From Echinometra lucunter (lineage: Eukaryota; Echinodermata; Echinoidea; Camarodonta; Echinometridae), in NCBI GenBank assembly GCA_029962745.1, contig CM057151.1:9611142-9675141 (forward strand): a stretch of DNA of 64,000 nucleotides, read 5' to 3'. The notes beneath the pieces are model-generated. The model did not search any database. It was given only the letters and a program-made list of their open reading frames with translations, and was not told the DNA's origin. Each line of letters opens with the position of its first letter. Positions within the stretch are counted from its first letter, which is position 1. A program made the position numbers and the translations under genes. This document shows, piece by piece, positions 21,601 to 35,408 of the stretch.

Positions 21601-24119
21601 TGGGTGGTCATCTATGGAATTAGAAGCACCCCTGGATATTTTTTTTTTCTGACCTGGATGTGTATCCAGGGGCACCATGGGGGCATCGGGGAGCAGTGAT
21701 GCATGGGAAGTGGAGTACCTTTCGCAAAAATGGCCCACATTTTATGGTTTGGCTCAATGACCTTGATTCAGAGCCCCCCCCCCCAAAAAAAACCCCGCAC
21801 CCATATCAGATATAGGAGTATAATGAGGAGAATATGTGCAATATAAAACAAAACAAAACAAAACAAAACAGAGTGTCTGTTTCTGGTGCTTTTCAAAAAG
21901 CTTTAAAATCCTCATTAAAAAGTGGCCACCTGATGAAAGGTATCATCATCTTTTTTTTTTTTTTTTTTTTTTGGTGATTCAATGAAATAAGCTAACTTTT
22001 TAAAAAGTAAATGTGGCAATAAAAGAAGAGTATTGAAGAAGCAAATACGATTACGATGTCCCTTAAACAATCTTTCCCGAAAGGGAAAAAAGAGGGGGTC
22101 GAAAGGGGCAACAATGACTCATTCCTCAGTACTTTGATCTATAGGGAGACATGAACAGAGGAGAGATTATTGACAATTTAGACAATCTAAAAAGTGTGGC
22201 CTCTTCATTCAAGTCAAGTGACGGTAGGTCTACAACTGAAATCAGACTCTGTTCTCCATGCAAGAGGCCCCAGAATGTGTGATGAACAGCTGAAACATTA
22301 TTCTAATCAGTCAAACCTCTGCTAATTCATTTTAATAAGAATGTTATTTGAAGCTAATATTTGATAACTGGATCGATTTGAGGGCTTTTTAAAAAATCAA
22401 AATTTGCATTTTTCATTCCAGCTACAAATGCATGTTTTTATATGGAGGAGGCGTATGTCAAGGTTGTTAATGATAATGTGTTATCAGTGTTTATGGGTAT
22501 CGTGGTATTGTGGAATTTGTGGTTCATTCACTATTCTTTTGGTCGCGAGACTGAAGAGTTGAATTCTATCAAGATGACTGGACATCAATCTGCCTTTGTT
22601 ACTCTCTCATTCCTTGTTGTGAGCAACTATAATTTTCTTTATCACTAATATCAATTCATATCTGCTAACTTCAAGATCAGTTGCTTTTAGAAGCGTCACT
22701 CAAAATAAACAAATAAGGGGACATTCTACACGTTCTTTGTTGTGTATCTAAAGCATGATGGGGCTTTTCTTAGGGTGAGAAGGACTAGCTATGACACCCC
22801 CCCCCCCAATAATCCTCCACTGCATTCAAGACTGACGGGAACATCCAGGTTTAGTGTTTCTCTGAACTCATCGTGTGATAATCTGATGATAGAGAGAAGA
22901 GTGTGTCATACACGTTTGATGAAGCTCTGTCAGCATTCTGGTAATCTCTTAGGATAAGATGTACCCAGGTAATCCTGACTAGCTAAACTTCGCAATACCA
23001 ATCATGAGTGAGCAAAAGTGAATAAAATGTTGCCCCCAACCCCATCCTCTTACTCAAACAAGAAGTTCTGAAACTTCACCCCTCCCCGACCCATAGGAAA
23101 GAACCATACATGACCAGGGAAAGGTGTGTATACATACTGCGTCACGAAACTGATATGCATGACTGATATTTCGAAAGAGTGGATTATTGGTGCGTCAAAA
23201 TATACGCCAGCTTCGGAATGACACCCCTCTTACCATTATTTACAAAGTTCTAGCTCCCCCGGGAACCCCACCCCTAAGTAAGGAGAAAAATATACATCGT
23301 GGAAAACAATGATATCATATGGGAATCCTCTCTTCATTTAGTGAGTACAAAGAGCCAATATGATTGCATCATCGCAGCAAAATATGTAAATGAAAAGCCT
23401 AAGAAGATCACACTACTGGAAGGGGAGGGAATGAACCCTATATATTACGAAAATAATTACGAAAATGATAGAAAAAATGTCAAAATGGGGGAGTGCCCCT
23501 AACTGATCCATGAAATTCTAAAGAGTATAGTCCCCCTGGAGCGGGGTAGGATACCTATGACCTCATAAGGACAACGTTTTTCTACTTGGTAATTTGAGTG
23601 GAGGTGTAGCTAGGAGCTGATATTAGTCAGACTACTGCTGAATCACCGTTTAATGAAAGCTTGGATATGAGACCGAGGGGCTCACAAGAAAGACATCCAA
23701 GGGTGATAAGGGAAAAATCGATTTTCTTCAAAGATTTGATTCCAGCATTTCAAATAAAAAAACTGATAAATAGGAATGTTAGTCACTGAGGTCCAATAGT
23801 CTTAGAACAAAGAAAGCGACAGTTCAACAAAGAGAGGTTGAGAGTTGAGATGTAATTACTTTAGAGTTGAATGAAAAGAGATTACATCATCTTGCCTGCA
23901 GCAGTTTCGATATATCAAACTGTTCCTGTTTTAATCCCAGAGATAATCATTGTAATTGTTAGAGATTGTGCTTTAATCATGTTTTGAATCCCCGACTAGA
24001 CGTTTGTTGATATTTTTGGAGCAGGAACAGCATAAATTTGAAATGCATCCAAGAAAAATGATAATCGTAAACAAAACAATACTAGGAATGTCTCACCTCT
24101 TTCCAATGTTTTCAGTTTT
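18660..24119. other. intergenic or intronic DNA without recognised genes
   Basis: It contains a GGCCGGATCC/poly-G repeat end at about 19081-19140 and a CAA tract (20388-20409). Two short tandem repeats lie at 20453-20520 (CACGTGAATC twice; AAATATCCATCAATAT twice). There is an AAAAC pentamer tract (21846-21870) and a poly-T run (21951-21972). Open frames here, including 20679-21101, show no domain. Confidence 0.5.
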
Positions 24120-24800
24120 CTTTCTTTCTTTTTTTTTTTTTTTGGGGGGGAGGGGGTAGGTGGGGAGGGTCTAACTGAGAAAAAATACTTTGAAAAAAAA
24201 AATAAAAGAAAGAAAAAAAAAAGAACCAATCGCCTCTTCTAGTCACTATGCTAAACAGTCTTCCATAATTTGATATTGATTTCCATAGTCTACACTAAAA
24301 ATGAAAATTTATAGATCTGTAATATTTTTTATCATTCTGTCATCTTATAGCATTCTTGACGTCAGGGGTGCCATCAGTACATCCACATGAAGGGATTGTT
24401 TCATGGGAGGGGGCATCGATTTCTACCAGGATGATAAAATGCGAATTATTAAGTTCATGGATTGGGGGAGGTTGTGGGGGAAGGGTCAAATCTTTTCTTT
24501 GCACATTCCTTTCCTTTCCTTCTTTGTCTCTCCTCTTCTCTCCTTCTATTTTCTTTCAACTTGCGATCGGGGGGGGGGGGGGGGCACGTATCCCCGTGCC
24601 CCCTGCGTGCGGCTACGCCACTGATACTCAATGTCTCTCATCAACAGAGGGTGGAGAACTTTTACCTCATGTTCACCTACAGCTCGACCCTGGGTAGACA
24701 ACAGGTAGGGAAAACCCCTCCCCAGTCGGAATGAAAGGAAGCATCGCAAGACTTAACACTTCAGCAGTAACTGCTGAATTCTCTGTTTCTTTCCGTCTGT
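24120..24800. other. poly-T/poly-G block and dispersed repeat end
   Basis: A T run meets a G run at about 24128-24160. At 24568-24625 a G run is followed by GCGGCTACGCCACTGATA, the reverse complement of the GTGGCGTA motif seen elsewhere. A perfect small hairpin (TTCAGCAGT, one base, ACTGCTGAA) is at 24760-24778. Confidence 0.55.
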
Positions 24801-25045
24801 TTTTCTTCTTCTTCTCCTCCTCCTCCTCCTCCTTCTTCTTCTTCTTCTTCTTCTTCTTCTTCTTCTTTTTCCATATCCTCTTCTTCTCTTTCTGCTTCGT
24901 TATTATCATCATCACCATTTTTTTCTACTGCACTACTTCTTATTCCCTTTCTTTTTTTCTCTCTCTCTTTCTCTCTGATTCTCTCACTCAACCATGAGAT
25001 TGTTCCTCTCCCCCTCTCTCTTTCTCTCTCTATCTCTCTCCTTTC
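24801..25045. repeat. CTT/CTC-rich microsatellite block
   Basis: CTT and CTC units (24801-24900) are followed by a CT-rich run to about 25045. Poly-Phe, poly-Ser and poly-Glu frames across it are artefacts. Confidence 0.95.
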
Positions 25046-25654
25046 TAGTTTTTATTTTAATTTTCTGTCTTCCCACCTTTGTTTAGACTTCTTTCAAAGT
25101 CCCAGGACAGACACAATCAGTGGGATAAATCCCCTGTCGGAAGAAGAAGAGAAAGCGAAGGAAGAAAGGGCTTAGCTAATTTCAGCTTCACCCCTTTCCC
25201 CTTCTTTTACCCCTTGAGGTTCCCCGGGGCAGCCCCGGCGTGGATGAGCTCATATAATCCAATTCATGTTCACGAATCAAGAAAGAGAATAAATGAAATC
25301 ATGGAAATAATGCAAAGGTCATTACAATGACTTTAGCGGGTTGTCAGGAATCCGTCGCATCCCATTTATGTGCAGGGTCGTGAAGTTCTCTACGTGTTCG
25401 GATAGCTTCTTAAGGTCAGACCTTGTATCGAGAGTATAAAATGGCGGATATTCACTTGATCAACTCTGATCAGCGATGTCAACAAGATTGAAAGTGATAT
25501 TATCAAGCCTGCCTTGCTCTCTTCTGGAGAGTTTTAGTCAGAAATCTCAGAAAGAAAGAGACTGTCATCGTCTCTTTCCTCCTCGATTTTGAATAATTAT
25601 CATCTCGCTCGCTCATCTCAGGATGATTTTCAGTACCATACAGTTACTGTGTAC

Positions 25655-25692
25655 TCACAGGCAAATCCAGAGAGGGGGGGGGGGGGGGCGGG
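25655..25692 (+). repeat. poly-G repeat end
   Basis: CAGGCAAATCCAGAGAGG leads into a G run of about 14. It is a decayed form of the GGCGGATCC/poly-G motif at 16022 and 26940. Confidence 0.5.
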
Positions 25693-25744
25693 GCGAAACG
25701 TCAGCCCCCACTATAATGATAATGATAACTACATTGTATTAAGA

Positions 25745-25918
25745 ACATATCTATCCCAGTAGCCATAAAACACCCATTAACTTCACCATTTTCACCCGGG
25801 TTGAGAGAAGCAAATTGATGTCTTGCTACATGCAGGACTTTCGTGCTAAGGCAGGGATTGGAACTGCGTACCTTGTGACCCATAGTCCGGCGACGTTTAG
25901 ACCAGGAAACACTGGGGC
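25745..25918 (-). mobile_element. tRNA-derived SINE, minus strand
   Basis: On the minus strand, a tRNA-like head (TTTCCTGGTCTAAACGTCGC and a decayed B box CAGTTCCAATCCC) is followed by GCAAGACATCAATTTGCTTC. The body then has CTCAACCCGGGTGAAAATGG and TTAATGGGTG. The order and spacing match the SINE at 6719-7031. Confidence 0.75.
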
Positions 25919-25919
25919 T

Positions 25920-28900
25920 GGAAATTTTTATATTCTGCAATCCTGAGGAAGGCTAGTGGAATTTCCACCATGATTTTTCAAATAAATCTTATTTGCATGT
26001 CAGAAGAAATGTTTTGTTACAACTCCAGCCAATATAGTGAGTCCTTGAAGGCCGGCAGGACTCGGAATATAATACCGAATGTCATACGCAGATTTGTTTT
26101 GTTAGTGAGAATTTAGTGTGAAAAGTCACACATCCTGATTAAATTTTATTTTTTCCTGTCAGTGTAAGTAAAGTCACTCAAAACTGCTACATTTTCATGA
26201 AAAAGAAGGGACGAGGGGAAGATTCCTGTACGATTAGCCTAAAGTTTTAAGTTGTCAAGGAAATACAACAAAAAGGTAATGTTGACTATTTTGCAGATTT
26301 TGACAAGATAACGGCTCAAGATTTGATTCTCCTGAGTCGTCATTTCTTCTCCCATCCCCTCTCTCTTATTTTAATTCATTCATTTTTTTTTGGGGGGGGG
26401 GGGGTTAATAACTTGAAAAAATTACAAACTGCCCAAAACACTAAAATTCGTTTTTCACATTTTTCTGTAACGAATCAAAATTATGCTGCAAATTTTCCAA
26501 ATTTTGACTTGATAATGATAGTTGGCAACTCGGGGTGATCCATTGTTTGTGGTTATTACAAGCACTATCCGAATTTCATCCATGCAGTACAAATCCATGA
26601 ATGGGCAATACATCAGCCAACTGTTCCAAATCGGTTATGACAGTTTAATAAAGAGTGATGAGTTTTGCAAGTTGTAAGTTTTTTAAGAAATTAATAAAAA
26701 TTAAATAATCCTTATGCCAGATGTTAGGATCAACAATGAACAGCACAATGATAGCCAGTAAGTATAAACTGTGTAACAGTATTAGGTGACGTTTATTTCC
26801 GGATTAGTGCGTGACGAAAAGTAGAAGTAATTTCCGTTGGACGAAAATCCTGATAAAATAAATACACAGTAAAATGGATGAGGAAATATGTGTACTTGAA
26901 AATCTACGGGTAGTTCAGATTTAGCACAAACCAATGTCCAGAGGCGGATCCTGGACTGTTAAGGGAGCCAGAAGGGGGGGGGGGGGGTGAGGTTGGTGGC
27001 GAGATTCTCGACGAGCAAAAACTTTAATTAAGAAAATTTACAAGATTCTAAACAATGATTATTATCGTGCTGGATTAAACAGAGAGTAAATCGAGTGTTG
27101 AGTATCATGTGTTTTTGTTCTCTCTCAAGAGGGTGTAAGAAGGAACATTTCTTGAACAATCAGCCGTGCCTTTCTGTCATTGCAGTCAAGGGGAAGGTAT
27201 TGTCAGCATTTAGGATATATTAAGAGGATGTACGCACAGAAATGACCGTAGATGAACCAATCATCAATATCCCTCGTAAACTCGCAACAACTTGGCTAAA
27301 ACTTGGCATAAAAACGGGTGGAGAGTATTTGAAAGTATGCCAGAAAATAGTGCTAAAAGTGTTTTCCGCAAGAGAATAATTTTCTTCGATTCCCTGTAAT
27401 AAGAGGAACGAAAACGGAACGAGTGATGATTATCGAACCCCCTTTATGAAAATAATGAACTTATATCTTTCTCAATCTACCAAATTTCACATATTAAAGA
27501 GATTCAAGAGACAGATTGAGAGGGAAAGCTACGTAAAAAAGGTGGGAGTAAACGAGTAAGAACAATGAATATAAAGATCATAATGATAACAAGATAAAGA
27601 CAAGATGTGCTGATATAGGGAAAAATAAAGAAATGAAACTAGGAAAAAAGGATGAGATAAAAAAGAGAGAAAAAAGAAATAGAGGGAAGGGAGACAAAGA
27701 GATAGAGAGACTGAGCGAGACTGAGAAAGAAAGAGAGAGAGGGAGAGAGAAAGAGTGAGAAATTGTGAGTGGGGACGAAAGAGAGAGGGGGGGGGGGCGT
27801 GTGTGTTGTGTGAGGGGTAAGGGATTTGAGAAAAGGAGATAGATAGAAAGACAGATAGACAGACGACAAACATAGAGAACGACAAAGAGAAAGAAAGAAA
27901 ACAAACGCAGTTGAGACATCTTTCTTTCACTCAGTGTCCGATGTCACTTATTTCCGCATCAAATTTTCAAGAAATGAAACCCTTTAAGTGGCTAATGTGA
28001 GTTAAGTAAGACAGACAGGCAACTTTAAAAATAGCTCCAAGGGGCACATGTGCCATATGTCAAATTATCTCAAGTCTTGATGAACCTTAACTTTATCTGA
28101 TACCACTAGCTGACTGCACTTATATCTTGAATCTATCTCAGAGAAAGGGTTAAGAAGTATTTTTTGGCTGGTAATGATTTGAAACTCTGTAGATACTTCC
28201 GATTCCCCTTCCACATGACATTTTAAAAAGAAGTGATCCGTTGACCAAACCCTTCGATTCGCAAGTAGCAGTCTGCATGATGTGAACTGCATTTCGCAAG
28301 TTCATCCACTGACATTAATGTACTTTAAGTCTAAATTTTCATCCATTATAGAAAAGTTTCATTGTAAACTTGCTGAAATACCGGGCTGAAAATATCCACA
28401 AGAAAAGCGATGCAAACCCACAAGTTGCATTCCGGGCAGGGTGCCTAGGCCAGCACAGAGTAAATCGAAGAAGTTTGCATACAATATTTCGTAAAATGTA
28501 ATCCCAGTATTATAAATGGCAGATATATGCATAGGATTAATAACTTCTATATGCATAATCATAATTATACAAATACAATTTCATTATATGAATTTATAAG
28601 GGAAAACAACTTTACTCCAGACATACAACTCCAAACACCTCGTAATTTCATTATTTCCTGACATATTCTTTTTTTAAAATTTGGTAGTCTGTAACAGACC
28701 ATCATGGACCATGGATTTCAAAAATGTCTTTTTACAAAATCTCGGGATGCGAAAAGGTTACTGATATAAGCGAACAATAATAAATGTCGCAAAACATGCT
28801 CTATACAAAACGACACACATGCTTTGACTTTAAGAACATGATAATAGATATGGAACACGAAAAGAGGGTATCCAGTCAGCTTTGTTTTAACTTTTAAGCA

Positions 28901-31900
28901 AATAGCAAGCGTTTTTATGGGCAAAATTTTCCTAGCATCTGCTTTAATAGCCAACAAATACAACGAGACAAAATTCGGTAGTTGACTATCCATTTAACAA
29001 TTTTAGTAATTTCACTGTTGTCATTTATATTTCCGTGATCACAAGATCTCTATACTCATAAGCTAAATAATCCCCTGAAACGAGAAGGTTGTTTTGCATG
29101 GCAGTATTTCCTGGTATAATGGCCAAAACATCTTGATTCTAAGACATCTGATATATCCTGGCCTTGTTTTCTACTCAGAAAGACACAACAGGTATTTGAA
29201 CTCAGAAGTACTACCAGTCAAAAATACAACAATGAGCAAGATGTATTACTTGCGAAATGAACTGAATGTCCTATTCAAGGTTATTTATTCCATTGGTGAT
29301 TGTGTATTGGAAGAATATTTAACGGGGAGCTGTATTTCATGAAAGTCGTGGATAATTTCTTACAATACTCTATGTGTTTCTTTTCTTTTGAAAGCAATTA
29401 CTTTGCTTGTCCTTTTTCCTATAGCTAAACTTTCGTAGTAAGAGTCCCTACCGCAGTCCCTACCAGGAAAAGCAAACTCAACATGCTCAAGAAGAGAGAA
29501 AATATTGAGTTGGCAGTCAGGATGGTATTAGAGCTGATTTATATTCATCTTTCGTCATTTTTGAAAATGATACCCAAATCAAAGATACAGTGGTATAGTG
29601 ATGGTCAGTTTAAGGTTTGCATATTTCAATTACTTTTTTTTTCCTTCTTCAAGATTTCGTTCGTTGCATGCTTAACAGACAACCTCATAAACCAACAAAG
29701 ATTAACAGAAGGAAACTAATAATTTCCTTTGTAATGCACCGTGGAACTATGGGACCACAAAACTACAACAATTTAATTAGTTACAACAAGGAAAGCCGAA
29801 CATAACGCAACGGAACTTCCGAATTTCTTCTTCTGCCTCTAGGCCGTCCGTTTCCCCCGCTCACCTTCCCATCACGAGCTTCTAATTAAAAGTTCAACAT
29901 GAGATAACTTGAGATAAGGAATGAGTTTTAAAATATGCAGTATTTTAGGTTTTCCTGACTGGAGTGCTGAGTACAGCTTTTTGTTTTTTCAAACTTACAG
30001 GAAGGTCATTGTACTTTTTGACATGTTTGCCATTTTTTTCGAACAGGTTGGGGACATTCCATTGGACAAGCAGCCAACGAGTCGGCCTCATGAACTTTCT
30101 GGAAAGGGAGGAGACCTGCTATGTAGACAGATCGACAAGTTGGTCTTTTATAGGCCGTTGGTAAAGTGAATTATGAAAGCCCGACATTGCCCGTCTCCTG
30201 GTTATGGCATCTACATATTGCTGAAAGTTTAATCGTATGAACTGAATTCTCATTTCATTCTTGCATGAGCACTTAAGTGTATAACTACGAGCAAAACAGT
30301 ACCATGAAGTTCAAAAGTACATTTTTTTCACATTATAATCATATTGTTATCGGATATTAGATTAGTAAGTATTGACCATGCATTGTATACCATGTTTTAC
30401 AATAAATCGGTACAAGGATGCAGAGCAAGTTGAAAAGCGTGTTGAGAGTATAATTGTATTATGAAAAATCTTTTAAACAGGTTTAGACACCTGAATAGCG
30501 GTTAACGAACAATGATATGGGGTACTTGTTTAAAAAGTGCAGAACTTGGTGGGTAAATATTATGATTCTTTATATATGCATTTTGCTTCCCTGACACTCT
30601 TGACTGCCATGCTTCTCATGACAACTTTGGTCATGTTGGTAGTTAAATAGAAACTCCGGTTTAAAATCAAGAGACAGAAAGATAGCATGAGGTAGATCGA
30701 AGAGGCTACCTGAGAGGAGAATTCTGATTCAAGCAAAGACAATGGATTTAGACCCCTGGTTGAACTTTAGTCGACATTGCCTCTAAAGCTGAGCTGTAGA
30801 ACGTGTTCGAGGAGTAAGTGCATCATTATTGTTTAAAAATAGAGCACGTACATCGTATAGAGAAGGGGCAATCCGACAGGCTTTTTCACCCCTTTTTATA
30901 GTACAAGACTGACAGAATATAATTTTCCAGGGTACTAATTGAGAGGTACTCGATGATGTACGTAGGTACTACGTACAAAATTGGAGTAAAAAAAAAATGA
31001 AGTGACATTGTTTAACAAAACACTTCCAGCTATAAATTTAGTATCAATAGAGATGATCCTCAAGAAGAAAATAGAGAACGAAATACGTCATGAGCTTCAT
31101 CAGCCATTTGACTCAAACAAACATGACAAAGGGGATGGATTGAGACCGCTGGTTGAACTTTTGCACACGATTTGCCACTTTACCCCCCCCCCCCCCCCTA
31201 TAACATGAGCTGAAGATGCGTGAATCTCAAAGGCGCAGAAGGTAGTATGTGCGTGACAGAGAGAAGGGCAGCAGTGACTTTTTAAAAATGATAACCCAGA
31301 CTGTGTCTGACAGAATAGGGTTTTCGGGGTAGCCTAGATAGAGGTGGCGCACATCGTATATGCTATATGACCTTGGATAACTGTCCTACCTCATACATTG
31401 TCCAGATAGCTTTCTGGGTCACACTAATTGTTAAATGAGAATAACCATATAACCTGGATGACAAGGTTTCAATGTGTCATGGGCTACGGGTCCCTCGATT
31501 CATAACGAACCAATTTTGTACCTATCACTATCATGACTATGGCCGCCCCGAGCCCCACTCTTCCAATAACTTGATAAGTTGGCGTCTAGACAATCAGAAT
31601 TGCTTCATTCGGTTAGATAACACCGAAAACCAACCCTCCATGGCTTTTCTGCAATTTGGCGCCTTCCTTGATCCACTGCACATTACGAAAATCTTTGCAC
31701 TTCGACAAGAATCCCACCAATTCTCTCGATATAACTTAGTTTTCTTATCATAATAGTCGACTTCCTTCAAGAGAAGACAGACAAGAACAAATGCTGAGAG
31801 AAGATCACTATCACAAACGATGAGCACAGAAAGGATGAAAGGGATCTCTTTTGGTGAGGAAATGGGAGCTTAGCCCTTAAACCGCCTCAAAGGCCGAGCT

Positions 31901-33164
31901 AAAAGTCAGTTGAGTTAACACGGTTTGATTCAATAGCAGACGGTATCTTTAACCGAGTATTAGATTGGTTTTGTGCATCACAATGAATCTTGCGCAAGAA
32001 AATGGGTATCTGTATGATTTGTAGAGATCTTCAAGTTTAAATAAAACTCCTGTACAACATGCTGAATACATATTTTCAAATTTTTTTCTGAATAACTAAT
32101 TTAACTAAGACTAAATAATTTAATGGAATATTAAGTCATCTTCAACAGATTGTTAGAAATCATTAACATTGGCAAAGAAATTATTTGATATGGGGCATTT
32201 CGTAAGTCACCAACACAGTTAAGAACGGATCATTTACAATAATGCACTGCGAATATATCTATCTCAGACGGTTTTTCCGAAGAAACCAACTTGGTTCGAT
32301 GAGGAAGTGTTTCTTTCAATTTCATTGTTTTTGTTGACTCTGCGCAGGCAAATTTTCCGAGATGCCTCTTCTCCTTCTACTGGCCTTGTCCTCCGAAACG
32401 GTCAAGATAGACTATCTCAAGAAATTTGAGTAAACTATGGCTCACTCTTGCAGTTTAAGAATAGGAAGGAACGTAAGAGAGCACTATGGATATTACGTAA
32501 CCACTGGAGCAATGTGTCATATCAGAAGAACTCTCTCAATCGGATGCAGGAATATTACTCACAATACAAATAGAGAATGCATCAATATTTGGGTCATTAA
32601 GAAACTTGAACAAAAATGACTCATTTCTGATTATGTGCAGATAACATACTTTTAATGCGATACTGAGGCCAGTGTTTTTCCGCAAAATGATTTTACGTTT
32701 GAAAAGAAAGAGGGGATTATTTGAGTGGAGGCTTAATGTTGGCATAATCACGAGACAACTGGCACCTATTACAGTTTTTCATCAATAAATGAGGGCATGA
32801 CATTTTTCACATCTATTTCATAGTTTGTATACGTCCGGGATTGAAAATTATGATGGCAAATCGTAGCACGTAGAAAAATAAAACATGCGTTCTGAATCTG
32901 TCATGATGCAGAACCATCTTGATTCATGTTGTTTCAAAAACGGATAACAGTATAAAACGGCATTTTTCATGCCGATGGGAAAGAAGCCATGCAACTTCAT
33001 TCACATTTAATTTCTATCTTATAAATAAAGTAATCATGAAACTACACCATCCATCATTAGCAAAATATTTCGTTACAATATCAGAGTTATTTGATCTGAT
33101 TAGAAAATCCTAAAATATTCAAGAGATGTTTCTAGTACGATCCTGTCACTGAAAAAAATGAAAC
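25920..33164. other. long stretch without recognised genes
   Basis: It contains a T/G run at 26384-26405, a GGCGGATCC/poly-G repeat end at 26942-26988, a purine-rich microsatellite block (27655-27900) and a poly-C run (31182-31198). An acceptor-like CGAACAG precedes an open frame at about 30046-30169, but I recognise no domain and no partner exon. The rest is AT-rich and unremarkable. Confidence 0.5.
27655..27900. repeat. purine-rich (GAGA/AAAG) simple-repeat block
   Basis: Degenerate GA/GAAA repeats with a G run (27787-27796) and GATA/GACA units. The minus-strand Ser/Leu-rich frames across it are not genes. Confidence 0.9.
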
Positions 33165-33256
33165 TATTAATTGGTATTCTCTTTCCTGTCGTTAGCAATA
33201 TGATTTTATATAATTTGTTACCGGAATGAATAATGATTATATGAACATGTATACCA

Positions 33257-33641
33257 CACACTAAGAAAAAAGGTGCAAGTTTGCACCCTAAATGCAACAC
33301 TGGCAGCACGTTTTTGGGTGCAATCTTGCACCCTATACAAAAAAGTGCTAAAATGCACCTTTTTGTTCTTGTTTGCACCCATTGAATACCAATTGAAATA
33401 CAAATTGACCCTAAAAGGTGCAATTTGCACCTTTTAGTGTGCAGAAATTTTTGCGTACAAAAAAGGTGCAAATTTGCACCCTCCCTAAAAGGGTGCAACT
33501 CTGCACCCTTTAGGGTGCAAAATGTAGCTAACTGCACCTTTAAAGATGCAAAAAGCTCGTAAAGGTGCAAAGTTGCACCCTAAAAGGAGCTCCCAGTGTT
33601 GCATTTGAAGGGTGCAAAATTACACCTTTTTTCTTAGTGTG
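33257..33641. mobile_element. GGTGCAA-rich inverted-repeat element (MITE-like)
   Basis: The ends are near-perfect inverted repeats: CACACTAAGAAAAAAGGTG at the left, and its complement ending CTTAGTGTG at the right. Inside are about fifteen GGTGCAA or TTGCACC motifs, mostly in facing pairs that each make a small hairpin. A CA dinucleotide flanks both ends and may be the target duplication. It has no coding capacity; the minus-strand open frame across it is only a translation of the repeats. The second assembly copy is at 42121-42506. Confidence 0.8.
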
Positions 33642-34390
33642 CATGCAATTAAACAAATACTGTTTTAAACCCCAAATGCTGTGTTTATAGCTCAACTGCG
33701 ATGTCAGAATCAGCATTTTGGAACAAACTTATGGAACAGTTCTAGTCTTGAAACGATTTTGCAGTGCCCTTTTTAATAGCTCTTTACGCCCCTCAAAATC
33801 GTGTCTTGAAGAGTTTTTAAAGTGCGCTACCCCTGATACAATCTTGTTTTGAAATGAAACGCTGATCCTGGCCTTAAAAAAAAAAAAAAACACATACAAA
33901 AAAACCCCCAAAACAAAACATGAAGCGATGCATGAAGCTATGGACGTTACCAAATTTGAACAAGTATTAAACATTTGAACTATACAAAATCCCTTATATG
34001 TGGCTAGGAATGGTCATATAGCGTTCTCGTTACCATAATTCAAATGTAACACCCAAGGTCTTTAAAAAAGGACAACCCAGGAGCTGTATCTATATCGTGT
34101 GCAGAATCATTATCATTCATGTAAAGATGAGGGATCTGCACTAGGAAGGACTGCATTATTAAATGATGTAATTATTTCCACACCCGATGTTGTGGTTTCA
34201 TTCCCTTTGTGGTAGTGCCCATGATTTAATAATTATGTCACAAGATAAGATAGGAGTGTACAGAAGAGAGTAATGGATGACATTAGCGTAAAATGTGAAG
34301 AAGAAAATACACAACGAGAAGAATAATCACAAAGAGATCGATAAATATTAGATGTAAAACAAGCATAAAAAGTGGTACATGAAGACAGAC

Positions 34391-34394
<4 letters not shown>

Positions 34395-34423
<29 letters not shown>
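34395..34423. repeat. GA microsatellite
   Basis: A GA run, followed at 34440-34520 by more GA-rich DNA. The corresponding tract in copy 2 (43253-43395) differs in length. Confidence 0.9.
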
Positions 34424-34424
<1 letters not shown>

Positions 34425-35285
34425 ATTACAGGAAAAGCAGTGAGAGGGAGAAAGAGAAAATGGGAGAAATGTAGAGAAAGAAAGGGAGAGAAACAGTAAA
34501 GAGAGAGAGAGAGAGATAGAATGGGAGTGCTGGGATACCGCTAAATGCATAGACTGTAGGAATAGGAGGGCAGTGGACTGAAGATATTGGAAGGCCTATA
34601 ATAAATCAGAAGTTTATAGCTTTCTATGACTACCACAAGCGATTTCCTGATGTGGACACTAGCACAAGACAAAGTGTGAATGATGCAGATCTTTGACAAC
34701 GATCATAATCTGTTTTTTTTCCCTGATACCTGAGGAGGATATTAATGATAATATTCACTGATAATAATAATTTCTTGTCTTGATCCAATGACAAACTTCC
34801 TCATGCGGGGCTTATACATCCGGCTAGAGAATGGTAACTGTATACGAGTCTGTTCTTTCGTGGAAGGTCACTTATCAGAAATAAGTCGTCATATTGTTCA
34901 CAGGCCTCTTTGAAATACTTTAAAAGTTTTCTATAATTTGAATTATTACTTTCTCCATAATAATATACTTACAATATATGCTATAACCAGATCTGGGTAT
35001 AGCAGAACGTTAGACGTATTTTGTTTTGGTCTTTTCTATTGAGCTTACAAAGGAAATTGCTAATTGCTCTTCATTTTCATAAGATAGGATTTTTAAAAAT
35101 GTTTTCAATAAAGACATCAACTTTATAACACCATCCCCCTCCCAGTTTGTTGTGAATGCATATTGAAGCACCTCTACTAGTTACAGTTTCACATAAAAAA
35201 CGAGTCGCTTGACTAATCGAAGCTTATTGTTGAAATATTATTAACATATTTGGAGAGAAAACTAGATGCGGGGATTCATTGCAAG

Positions 35286-35329
<44 letters not shown>

Positions 35330-35343
35330 AGCGGGAGAGAGAG
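35286..35343. repeat. GA microsatellite
   Basis: An interrupted GA run of nearly 60 bases. The matching tract in copy 2 (44157-44187) is about half as long. Confidence 0.9.
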
Positions 35344-35408
35344 ATATGACCAATCTCCACAGAAATCTTCAACATGCTGTTTTCATTAAGGCCACGTTCT
35401 TTTGTTAA

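Noticed and set aside
30046..30169. Exon-like frame after CGAACAG
   Set aside because: No domain, no partner exon, and two frames are open at once.
33100..33570. 156-codon minus-strand frame with many cysteines
   Set aside because: It is a translation of the GGTGCAA-rich element; the cysteines come from the TTGCACC motif read in one frame.
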